A stretch of DNA of 42,025 nt, taken from the IMG/VR virus record IMGVR_UViG_3300044568_001534, positions 1-42,025 of that record. One strand, written 5' to 3'. Both the position numbers and the translations under genes were made by a program. Shown here piece by piece: positions 30,101-35,249 of the stretch. Numbering within the stretch: position 1 is the stretch's first letter; each line of letters starts with the position of its first letter. This DNA is from a virus. The notes below the pieces were generated by a model that was not told where the DNA came from, did not search any database, and was given only the letters and a program-made list of their open reading frames with translations.

Positions 30101-30674
30101 TAAATATAGTCAAGTACGGTTAACAGGACATGATTTCTTGTATATCGGAACAGGTAACCAATCAACTACTAACTTCCCATATGTAATTCCAACAACTGCA
30201 GATATTGCAAAACAAGAATTAGCAAGTGGCGGTGGTCGTGTGTTCTTTACGAGTACAGATCAAGATGGTAACTTTAATGTAGGTAACTTGTTTGGCGTGC
30301 AACAATCAACAGGTACTGCAACATTAAATGCTAGTGCATTTAATTTATCAGGACTACAAAGTTTGCAATTAGGTTCAGTATCATTAGGAATTGGAAGTGC
30401 AGTAATTACGCAGTTCTCAACAGATCCGTATTTTACTGCAAATAGTGATAGTATTTTACCTACACAACGAGCAATTAAATCATATATTACATCACAAATT
30501 GGTGGCGGTTTAAGTTCATTAAACGTAAATACATTAACAGCTGGTGTTGTGTATATTGCGAATAATACAATATCGACTACTAATGGTGGTCAAATAAACG
30601 TAACAGCTAAGATGAATTTCACAGGCGGCATTGACGGCGCGCCAGTTGCACTTTCATTCTTTATGCAACGATAA
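21108..30674 (+). CDS. Giant modular tail fibre/adhesin, 3188 aa (pair B, copy 2)
   Basis: This is a paralogue of the 2523-aa protein with the same frame of domains. N-terminus: MAEFKLGRIRFVWQGPW. About 11-470: seven CBM5/12-like repeats, with an 80-aa module wedged between repeats 6 and 7. About 520-890: beta-helix entry (LVYVGPLGSDVAAPQAGLTI, SVKTGTYTEILPIVLP). About 666-1860: six helical 'RD..YIL..I.YDL.YGGN' units, only one of which exists in copy 1. About 1885-2030: beta-helix core (RATNGNSSYGTWGVIAEG). About 2310-2770: a 7-bladed propeller interrupted in blade 2 by a 'GSGYTS.PTV' insert (about 2375-2545). C-terminus: DQDGNFNVGNLFGVQQSTG, FSTDPYFTANSDSILPTQRA. At 9.6 kb it is one of the largest fibre genes I would expect in a T4-like phage. 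It probably serves as a long fibre subunit. Confidence 0.88.
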   Translation: MAEFKLGRIRFVWQGPWTTGTSYIVDDVVNRGGKSYICVVNHTAAASFTTDISTIPSKWNLVADGTSWRGDWLPSTAYEAGDQVKNGGIVYICSTGHTSATYVTPTYLGLEYDFSKWTVFASSFNWTGEWAPNSRYKLNDLIKYSGITYICNLNHISSASTTLGLEPDLSKWSVFSDGISYVGMWTTSTRYKLNDVVKYGADLWICTLFHTSSTFIDDSSNWSIFVAGIQFENSWNNGTTYQVGDIVTYGGYTYVAKTVHENKAPIANPNDWDVFTTGFNFRSDWDSTTAYKIGDVVRLHGYTYVALFDSTNDLPPSIVWSKLNSGISWTNNAQTYTSVSGTNVTGSGTGAQFNIVRSKTVYTITVTSGYAGTSYVTGNTIKILGSAVGGLSPVNDILITVTATSGEITDITWTGKSVTWTLGISYSLGDVVTFGANSYICSLTHTAVPSNRPDNDTSGTNWNALALGSDVNALTTQGDMLYYGQTGPTRLPVGIEGQILRVTNGYPTWSNYGLINNLVYVGPLGSDVAAPQAGLTIDKPWKSVRFACHQIEHGYQNPNAKSLILRNKQFIIKEVNNFLSYTYKVSITGTSGGALTSPNTAMLSVNMPIRFANTTGNVSISTTYYVKQILSSTLFTISTAVGGTAFTASGSGTNTGTFYYDQTKAERDAGIIVEAVAHDLSRLGTQKTTAAALAYFNTAGTTYITTTTGYEVLQFTSAVNYLSTLLGNVLTNTIPTFNYQILNGASVTAAQITDLTITAETGVVSTAQNLVSIVTTGLTSGSAAAVPTAIVPNTTISVKTGTYTEILPIVLPANTAIVGDELRNTVIQPALANPNIATSALKTQLALTRFKTVIPNLIANTTITPTSGNTTAQVTTLPAGSTGSLTAISNLKTSFDIVYGLVANGLGGESSIVRPLPTGYNTTLINVAYSASGNLTGNTTGYGDAITQIQQNYAFIAAEISAVIVGQGTVTSAFDAKGYRDTSYILDSLIYDLTYGGNSQSNIAGSSYYSLYVLSILSVDKTPFVTAITRLKTIISPIIQQTVLSTAQFIITQNVSGTAGSVNAGKFAEERLQNIINWINNGTSDTGVAPYTGWTSSELQTAYNALISQSSNIQSDAVSWCQKYFQSIPFSTTLAYRDAGLIINNLAYDMIFGTNFNAIQTGRLYNRATTREIALRSTNELKLTLGSINFMYYKAKQIAASGASVQLQTTIDDISNFLTGGASPPNITMPQPALPASSYTGVPGTVISGGGDGFAAFTINRITNTNGYYAYTVTPTSAGANYTTSSKIKILGTSIGGATPVNDIVLNVTRVTTGGVVAATYSDAIAAAGLIESNRQFVLAEIIAYIDTNYSSITTDSTYSVTKTQRDASYILDAIKFDLMYGGNWASQNAGMSYYSALYGTQITSGFTTAFVNTVGYISTLLQLIVIGNTVSSPLQVVIPQVVPPITQIVGALKDATQIAALTTIITNFITNGLTNGAPVVTVTTIATLDTFTSNGHGLNNGDIVIPQATSNGLVSTVIGYGTQYFVVSSNTNTFKLSASYNGAALTTFTNGTGLSIKLQKIVMPSLTWVNSTGIAAYTAVTSLISTYQTSVVTYLTTNFSALQYLSLYVSRDVNSVVIATLLDMLLGSNYAGIHTGRAYNRLQDYKVQGYEKTATIASLNYLETLLSSTLSSSVYSSQLSRIDTSIYLIIKMLEFGSGILPEINGTVTYNNNLGIIKGSEILRANIPFLTAEAVALYKTRFGGNVTTTTTGSNEITTSAAHNFVVNDPVVFSGVSTSGLVVNTTYYVLTVTSPTTFTVTAVAGYLNSNQGTVYPPVSVTSSSPTGFTVAYSFSPNKVITDLTYLLNGIVYDLQYTGNYKSLRYVELFKNEINGSQASNMLLVRNGTGLRNLTTSGLVGTLTNPNAYGTKRPTAGAYVSLDPGFGPNDSNSWIITRSPYVQNVTTFGTGCVGLKIDGALHNGGNRSVVANDYTQVLSDGIGVWCTGNNSLTELVSVFSYYGYSGYLAELGGRIRATNGNSSYGTWGVIAEGTDVTELPITCILDNHSQQAQISNVFTDGTNKVLRLEYSNAGSNYTNTVMTISGSGYNIAATADEFRDAAVFETRIIDLNDGNGYGGTNYGTAINAAQNGTSTYITIAATDIALSTAYTGMRIQLTAGSGVGQYGNILSYNNGTKIALVYKDSFTNLTVTATAITNNLLTVASTAKMYVGMPIYLNTTGNGLTANTLYYVIAANFSSTQFAVSTVLGGSAVTITATGSGLTVTLYAAGWDHVVAGTAIVSTLDLTTQYSIEPRISYTDPGYAATARTLSTTGTWGAATYGNSRYISIATATSNLTQYSNDGKTWAAGGTLPSSANWANVVYGGGQGATAYAVIGGLGGSGAILTAVLGSANSVGAPGADQVLSVTIVNGGVGYYTAPTIVFTPVSGGTGAIATCAVLNGSITSVTIISNGTAYAVAPTISAATDRVTKLVVTAWGTGYTSAPTVTLSGGGSSNQATGTAVLTNNGVSSITIGNNGGSGYTSTPTVSFVDPTAKYVTIASNVAAAAFLSASSTATTNWTASTTVPQAYADIAYGNGVYVAVGGTSGAASTTDAVTWVSRTIPTLGAGTYSAVAYGNGYFVAISTGNLVTAISTNGLSWSAGGSLLSNTTWTSVTYGNGRFVAVASGARVTAFSIDNGTTWTTSASLPPGGNAWSTIRYGQGVFFVIAQSSTSAATSPDGINWTLRTMPGTSTNWKGLAFGSISRNPLWVATSATSGTTAASIRTGAQTLGRMKALSGILSEIRIIEPGSGYPKGTVTASTITTNLITVDNTENLIDRQPVVFTETGASGLTAGVTYYVIGSTITSTQFKVSATAGSATAITLINSTLTGTYRAGPILTQTDPNKVITAALTVRTGDGALGNPSFSNRGTSNTTATAITLGDGYADLYQPSTYITVNNLFSVPQAGSNISFASIPNTWYKLVSVGNVLGNAGEYSATFQISPGLSVLLAPAYGDTITTTNKYSQVRLTGHDFLYIGTGNQSTTNFPYVIPTTADIAKQELASGGGRVFFTSTDQDGNFNVGNLFGVQQSTGTATLNASAFNLSGLQSLQLGSVSLGIGSAVITQFSTDPYFTANSDSILPTQRAIKSYITSQIGGGLSSLNVNTLTAGVVYIANNTISTTNGGQINVTAKMNFTGGIDGAPVALSFFMQR
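21138..22521 (+). repeat. Seven CBM5/12-like repeats in the 3188-aa fibre
   Basis: Units include GDWLPSTAYEAGDQVKNGG, GMWTTSTRYKLNDVVKYGA and VTWTLGISYSLGDVVTFGA. Repeats 6 and 7 are separated by an unrelated 80-residue module (about 22110-22360). Confidence 0.78.
23103..26710 (+). repeat. Six dispersed alpha-helical RD-YIL-YDL repeats
   Basis: The unit is R-D-x-x-Y-I-L-x-x-I-x-Y-D-L-x-Y-G-G-N, seen at residues 667, 980, 1137, 1366, 1612 and 1841 (the last as TDLTYLLNGIVYDLQYTGN). These are amphipathic helices in an otherwise beta-rich protein, separated by variable insertions. Copy 1 of the pair has only one unit, at its residue 584. Confidence 0.7.
28041..29410 (+). repeat. Seven-bladed propeller with an insertion in blade 2 (3188-aa fibre)
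   Basis: Blades such as AYADIAYGNGVYVAVGG and TTWTSVTYGNGRFVAVASG are visible. Bases 28219-28800 interrupt blade 2 with three 'G.GY..(A/T)PT(V/I)' units and then return to the propeller. Confidence 0.68.
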
Positions 30675-30689
30675 TGGAGAAATAAATTA

Positions 30690-31010
30690 ATGGCAACAGG
30701 AAGACTTAGCAATTTTGCAATTGCTGCAACAACTAATACAACAGTGTATACCGTACCAACCGGATATTACACTGTTTGTAATGTATCGTTAACAAACAGA
30801 AATGCAACTGCAATTAAAATAAGAGTAGCAATTGCATCAATTGCTACTCCTAACGTACAAGAATGGATTGAATATGACACAGTAGTTGTTCCTAATGGTG
30901 TGTTTGAAAGAACAGGTTTAGTGCTAAATGCTGGACTAAATATAGTAGTATATTCAGATACCGCAGGTGTTGGTTGTACAGTATACGGTATTGAAACATC
31001 AACTACGTAA
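30690..31010 (+). CDS. Small beta-sandwich virion protein, 106 aa (family member 3 of 3)
   Basis: The product reads MATGRLSNFAIAATTNTTVY, then TVPTGYYTVCNVSLTNRNAT, a conserved-looking 'N-R-N-A-T-A-I-K-I-R-V-A-I' strand, and ends LNIVVYSDTAGVGCTVYGIE. Length, strand order and location (15 bases behind a large fibre gene) match the products of 3848-4189 and 12734-13066. No signal peptide is present. ATGGAGAAA precedes the start. It is probably a small virion protein that works with the giant fibres. The function is unproven and the family is known to me only as phage hypotheticals. Confidence 0.74.
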   Translation: MATGRLSNFAIAATTNTTVYTVPTGYYTVCNVSLTNRNATAIKIRVAIASIATPNVQEWIEYDTVVVPNGVFERTGLVLNAGLNIVVYSDTAGVGCTVYGIETSTT

Positions 31011-31029
31011 ATATTAGAGAGATAAAGAT

Positions 31030-32352
31030 ATGGCAAGATTTAATACAGCAGCACCGTCGTTAAGTGTTACTGGTGCAATTGTTTTCACATATGCATTCAC
31101 ATCTGGGTTAATAACACTAAGCGGAACTTCTGGTTATACTGTAACACTCGCTAGCCCTGTAGCAGTCCCAGGAACAGTGCAGACATTTTACAACGCAACG
31201 GGTGGTAACGTAACAATTTCTACCCCAAATGGCAATATTATTGGTAATGGGTTAACTGCTGCAACTTCGCAAACATTGCCAAATGTTTCTACTTTTGGCT
31301 TGCAATCGGATGGTACAAATTATGTATTAACTGATAACCAAGGCGGTCCAGTGGCAGTAACTACGTTTACTGCTAGTGGTAACATTAGTGCAATTACTAG
31401 TAATCAAACAGTTACATTAAGTCCAACTGGAACAGGCACTGTTACAATTAGTCCAGCAGGTGCAACTACATTAGGTACCGCTAGCATTACTACTAATTTA
31501 TATGGTAACATTAGTGCAATTACTAGTAATCAAACAGTTACATTAAGTCCAACTGGAACAGGTACTGTTACAATTAGTCCAGCAGGTGCAGTTACTATAG
31601 CACCTACTACTGTTGGTAGCATCAATAATATAAATATTGGTGCTAGTACACGAGGTTCTGGAGCATTTTCAACATTAGGTGCAAACAGTACTGTTACATT
31701 TACTGGTGCAATTTCTGCAGATACTGGAACTAATAATCAAAGTATTACTACAACTGGCGCCGGTACTATAACAATTACATCAGGTACAACCGGTAATATT
31801 AATAATATGAATATCGGTGCTACTACTGCAGGTACAGGTAGATTTAGTACAGTAACATCGACAATTGCTACTGGTACTGCTCCATTTACTGTTACATCAA
31901 CAACTAATGTTGCTAATTTAAATGCTAGTTCGTTAAATGGAGCAACATTTGCTGCACCTGGATCAATCGGTTCAACTACTGCAAGTTCTGGAGCATTTTC
32001 ATCATTATCTGCTAACAACGGGTTAACTGTTTCTGCTGGAACATCAACATTTTCTGCAGCAGTATCTGTTCCTACTCCTACAGCCGGCGGCCATGCAGCA
32101 AATAAAACATATGTAGATGCTGCAAATCCAACCCCAACTAAAGCTATCTCGTCATATGTTACGTTTTATACAACTGGTGTATATACCGGATTAGTATCAA
32201 CAGAAGTTGATGGTGCAGTTAGTAGATCAAATTTTACATATGATACACAAAAAAGAGTAACTAGTTACAGTGAATTATATAACAGTGTAACTAAAACAGT
32301 AACTATAACGTATGCAGCAGCAGGCGGTATTTCAACAGTAACTGCAGTATAA
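31030..32352 (+). CDS. Repeat-rich tail-fibre protein, 440 aa
   Basis: This fibre shaft is very rich in Thr, Ser, Gly and Ala. Residues about 117-187 hold two copies of a 29-aa unit (GNISAITSNQTVTLSPTGTG then TVTISPAGA). After that come TTGAGTITITSGTTGNINNM and a 'STIATGTAPFTVTSTTNVAN' segment. That last segment, together with LNASSLNGATF, closely resembles the generic phage fibre motif 'APF.V.S...V.NLNA..L.G'. Near residues 355-365 the linker AANKTYVDAANP is the 'A.NK.YVD' hinge of many fibre proteins. The C-terminal 70 aa (VSRSNFTYDTQKRVTSYSEL) form a distinct end domain. GAGAGATAAAGAT precedes the ATG. It is likely the distal shaft or carrier for the downstream Cys-rich adhesins. Confidence 0.82.
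   Translation: MARFNTAAPSLSVTGAIVFTYAFTSGLITLSGTSGYTVTLASPVAVPGTVQTFYNATGGNVTISTPNGNIIGNGLTAATSQTLPNVSTFGLQSDGTNYVLTDNQGGPVAVTTFTASGNISAITSNQTVTLSPTGTGTVTISPAGATTLGTASITTNLYGNISAITSNQTVTLSPTGTGTVTISPAGAVTIAPTTVGSINNINIGASTRGSGAFSTLGANSTVTFTGAISADTGTNNQSITTTGAGTITITSGTTGNINNMNIGATTAGTGRFSTVTSTIATGTAPFTVTSTTNVANLNASSLNGATFAAPGSIGSTTASSGAFSSLSANNGLTVSAGTSTFSAAVSVPTPTAGGHAANKTYVDAANPTPTKAISSYVTFYTTGVYTGLVSTEVDGAVSRSNFTYDTQKRVTSYSELYNSVTKTVTITYAAAGGISTVTAV
31378..31464 (+). repeat. 87-bp direct repeat, copy 1
   Basis: This copy differs from 31504-31590 only at a silent GGC/GGT codon. The two copies are offset by 126 bases (42 codons), so the reading frame is preserved. Confidence 0.95.
31504..31590 (+). 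repeat. 87-bp direct repeat, copy 2
   Basis: Second in-frame copy of the 29-codon unit at 31378-31464. It indicates a recent duplication in the fibre shaft. Confidence 0.95.
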
Positions 32353-32364
32353 GGATAACAACAA

Positions 32365-33444
32365 ATGACAATTGACGTTTTAACATTAAATGCGTATTTA
32401 GAAGAAAATCAAACATTATTAAATTCAGGCGAGTACACAGCTGCATACTCAGCTGCGTATGCAACTGCATACTCAAGTGGTTGTATAGCTGCAGCCAGTT
32501 CGTTCCTTCAATCGCAAATTAATCAAACACCGTGTAATGTATCATTATGGTGTTCTATTCCGATGATGACCGGTGGCGTGACGGGAACCGTATTAGTTTG
32601 CGATACAAGTGGCTATTTTCGATGTGGTGCATCGTGTTCGTGGACAGTACCAAACGGGATAACCTGCGCACAATTTCAAATGTGGGGTGCAGGCGGCGGC
32701 AGCAATGCCGGATGCTGTTGTGGTGGCGCAAACAATGGCGGAACAGGTGCGTATGTATCTGTTATTATGCCAGTTACTGCTGGTACTGTATATACATTAT
32801 GTGCAGGGTGTGCGACTTGCTGTTACCCAACACCCGGCAGTAGCTATTGCGGCCGCGGATGTGCATCCTATGTAACCGGTACTGGAATGTGTAATGTATG
32901 TGCCGAAGGTGGCGCCAATTTTCACTGGCAATCAATATTAGATCAAGGGTGTTACGGATCAGCTGGTGGCGGTTATTGGTGTACTATTGAATACTATCCA
33001 AATAGTGGTACTACTGCCGGCCCATGTGTTTGTGGTAGTAATAATTATTGCAGTAACTCATGCGCTACATGCGGCGAAGTCGTAGTTCATAGAAACTCAC
33101 TAGTTAATTTTTATGGATGTGCAACAAACGGAAAACTTATGGGCATTCCGGGACTACATGGTGGGTTATGTCTGGACACTAACCAATATGGACATTTTAC
33201 GAATCCGCCAGTAATTAATACAACGCATACCGGGGCATTTGACAGCGCGAGCAATTGCGGCTGTCGAGTATGTTTTACTAGTGAAAATAATTTAGGAGGC
33301 TGTCTATGCAGTGGCGGAATAAATGGTACGTCAGTTCAACAATTTCCCGGAGCAGGCGGTTTTGCGCATCATGCAATGGGCGGAAATACTACCGGCTGTG
33401 GCGATGCAGGGCGTATGGGTATGGTACGTGTTACTTACAGATAA
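32365..33444 (+). CDS. Cysteine-rich, glycine-rich adhesin-like protein, 359 aa (pair C, copy 1)
   Basis: I count 33 cysteines in 359 residues. Residues 1-45 are an Ala/Tyr-rich, probably helical tether (YTAAYSAAYATAYSS). The core from about residue 75 (VCDTSGYFRCGASCSWTVP, then FQMWGAGGG) matches the general pattern 'WTVP.GVT..Q..MWGAGGGG' of glycine-rich phage fibre-tip domains. Here, however, CCC, C..C and CC clusters are interspersed (AGCCCGG, CAGCATCC). The end is GCGDAGRMGMVRVTYR. No signal peptide is seen, so it would be made in the reducing cytoplasm. It probably forms a receptor-binding tip; the cysteines could make disulfides after lysis or bind metal. AAGGATAACAACAA precedes the ATG. 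Confidence 0.82.
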   Translation: MTIDVLTLNAYLEENQTLLNSGEYTAAYSAAYATAYSSGCIAAASSFLQSQINQTPCNVSLWCSIPMMTGGVTGTVLVCDTSGYFRCGASCSWTVPNGITCAQFQMWGAGGGSNAGCCCGGANNGGTGAYVSVIMPVTAGTVYTLCAGCATCCYPTPGSSYCGRGCASYVTGTGMCNVCAEGGANFHWQSILDQGCYGSAGGGYWCTIEYYPNSGTTAGPCVCGSNNYCSNSCATCGEVVVHRNSLVNFYGCATNGKLMGIPGLHGGLCLDTNQYGHFTNPPVINTTHTGAFDSASNCGCRVCFTSENNLGGCLCSGGINGTSVQQFPGAGGFAHHAMGGNTTGCGDAGRMGMVRVTYR

Positions 33445-33459
33445 AATATAGGAATAATA

Positions 33460-34116
33460 ATGAAACAGAAATTTACACAAAAAATACCAAACGAAATTTA
33501 TATCGATGACTTTTCAGATAATAAAGTTATGGAATTAGAATACAATGGACCAGATACACTGTTATTAGAAGTTGACGGTAATGGGACTGCATTTAAAATT
33601 GTTGAAGAAGCAAGACCGATGCTTGAACCGACATCATATATGTATCATATTGAATTAAATGCTGCAGATGCAATTGAAGCAGCACATTATATTTACACGC
33701 ATGCTGATGAGCATATTTATGAGAATATTGATATTCCAAATCCAGATGGGTCAATTTATATTGCAGTTTCAAATCCAAGAATTCAAGATTACTATCGATT
33801 AACTTATCAACCGGCTGGGTTAGATATGCCAGGAATTTGGCATTTTAATCTAATTACTAGAAGTATGCATTCAACTATCGAATTAAAAGTAATAAATGAT
33901 TATAACAATGCTAAGAAAAAATTATCACCGATTTTATTAACTGCCGAAACACAGACTGCGTTTGATGATTATACTGCAAAGGTAGAAGCATGGATTGCAG
34001 ATACAGCAGATTTATGTCCATGGAAATATATTGAATTTCCTGCAGGAGACATACCAAAATTACCATTAGTTCTTATTAGGTTAATTGCAGAATTAGATTC
34101 GTACGGGGTTGTATAA
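33460..34116 (+). CDS. Unknown protein between Cys-rich paralogues, 218 aa; candidate assembly factor
   Basis: Not recognised. The protein is acidic and has only one cysteine, in sharp contrast to its neighbours. Residues 20-60 are strand-rich (VMELEYNGPDTLLLEVDGNG). Residues 70-130 mix helix and strands (ADAIEAAHYIYTHADEHIY, SIYIAVSNPRIQDYY). The C-terminal third is helical (DDYTAKVEAWIADTAD, LVLIRLIAELDSY). The stop codon overlaps the start of the second Cys-rich gene (TAATG at 34114-34118), so the two are probably translationally coupled. Its position between two adhesin-like genes and its different composition suggest a fibre-specific chaperone or adaptor. No sequence motif proves this. 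AGGAATAATA precedes its ATG. Confidence 0.72.
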   Translation: MKQKFTQKIPNEIYIDDFSDNKVMELEYNGPDTLLLEVDGNGTAFKIVEEARPMLEPTSYMYHIELNAADAIEAAHYIYTHADEHIYENIDIPNPDGSIYIAVSNPRIQDYYRLTYQPAGLDMPGIWHFNLITRSMHSTIELKVINDYNNAKKKLSPILLTAETQTAFDDYTAKVEAWIADTADLCPWKYIEFPAGDIPKLPLVLIRLIAELDSYGVV

Positions 34117-35192
34117 TGTCTAGTGTATTAATATACAATGCAATCAAACAAAATTTTGCGTATAATCGATCAGCATCAACAGCTGCAATTACTACAATTG
34201 CACAATCTGCAGGTACTGCTGCAGGTATTGCTGCCGGCGGTGGTCCGTCAACATGCTTAACAGCAGCGAATGTGGGTAATCAAATTGGTTTCTCACCATC
34301 TACTAGTATAGAAACTTGGAAAACTATTCCACGGTTAGCTGGATATACTGGAAGCATAGCAGTATGTGATACAAGTGGCTATTTTCGATGTGGTGCATCA
34401 TGCACATGGACAGTACCTACAGGAGTAACATGTGCTGACTTTCAACTATGGGGACCTGGTAGTGGTACTGGTACTAATTGCTGTTGTGGCGGTGCACCGC
34501 ATGGCCCAACTGGCGCGTTTGCATCGGTTGTTATGCCAGTTACTGCTGGTTCTGTATATACAATATGTGCAGGGTGTGCGTATTGCTGTTATGCATCACA
34601 AACAACTCCAGGATTGTGTGGTGGACCATCATATGTAACTGGTCCAGGCCTAAATAATTTCTGCGCAGATTCCGGTATAAGTTGTGTATGTAATTGGCGG
34701 GCAAGTTTACCCGGTCCAGCTAGCGGAACACTAGGATGGGGATTAACATATCCAGGTGGCAGCGGTTGTCAATTCCCAAGTGGTAATAATTGTGGACCTG
34801 AATCATGCAGTGGATGGAATTTTTGTTGGGATAGTTTAAACGATTCAGTAACAATACAAGATTTTTCATTTAGTTGTGTAACAAGATTCTATGGTACTGC
34901 TACCGGTAGTTGTGTATACGGTTTAGCCGGAATGTATCCTAAGTTCATGATTAGTGAAACTATGTGCGGTATTTCAGTTGCAGCACCGGTCTATGGATTT
35001 GAAAATTCAACACAGTGTATATATTGTTGGAATGGAAACACTTGTGCAGGTTGTATGGCTGCTCCAATGTGCGGTTCTGGATTTCTAAGAAATCCAGGAA
35101 GTGGTGGTTATGCTAGTTCAGTATATGGCGGGTGTAATGCATGTTACGGTGATTCGGGGCGAATGGGAATGGTTTGCGTTAGATTCAAATAA
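34116..35192 (+). CDS. Cysteine-rich, glycine-rich adhesin-like protein, 358 aa (pair C, copy 2)
   Basis: I count 31 cysteines in 358 residues. It shares with copy 1 the core CDTSGYFRCGASC.WTVP.G, the CCCGG cluster, VMPVTAGSVYTICAGCAYCC and the C-terminal GDSGRMGMVCVRFK. The N-terminal tether (MSSVLIYNAIKQNFAYNRS) and residues about 180-330 are divergent. The start overlaps the stop of the 218-aa gene. A 32-base stretch (34368-34399) is identical to 32602-32633. This suggests a tip adhesin of alternative specificity, built on a conserved Cys-clustered scaffold. It is the last gene of the fibre block. Confidence 0.82.
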   Translation: MSSVLIYNAIKQNFAYNRSASTAAITTIAQSAGTAAGIAAGGGPSTCLTAANVGNQIGFSPSTSIETWKTIPRLAGYTGSIAVCDTSGYFRCGASCTWTVPTGVTCADFQLWGPGSGTGTNCCCGGAPHGPTGAFASVVMPVTAGSVYTICAGCAYCCYASQTTPGLCGGPSYVTGPGLNNFCADSGISCVCNWRASLPGPASGTLGWGLTYPGGSGCQFPSGNNCGPESCSGWNFCWDSLNDSVTIQDFSFSCVTRFYGTATGSCVYGLAGMYPKFMISETMCGISVAAPVYGFENSTQCIYCWNGNTCAGCMAAPMCGSGFLRNPGSGGYASSVYGGCNACYGDSGRMGMVCVRFK

Positions 35193-35216
35193 TTTTTTGA
35201 GGGATATACTTCACAA

Positions 35217-35225
35217 CTAAATAAC
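35217..35225 (+). promoter_or_regulatory. Possible late promoter CTAAATAAC
   Basis: CTAAATAAC lies in the 57-base gap before the glycosyltransferase-like gene and matches the TAAATA core only. It is weak compared with the GATAAATA sites. Confidence 0.35.
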
Positions 35226-35249
35226 AGAAACATTTAATGTAGGTATATT

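Noticed and set aside
31378-31590. Direct repeats as a CRISPR array
   Set aside because: Only two 87-base copies, in frame within a fibre gene and with a coding spacer. No cas-like genes.
32547-32875. Overlapping plus-strand frames inside the first Cys-rich gene
   Set aside because: Alternative readings of TGT/TGC/GGT-rich DNA give Arg/Trp- and Ala-rich products. No start signals, and the Cys-rich frame is supported by its paralogue.
32365-35192. Diversity-generating retroelement variable region in the Cys-rich pair
   Set aside because: No reverse transcriptase and no template repeat with adenine-specific differences is visible in the window. Divergence involves whole segments, not scattered A sites.
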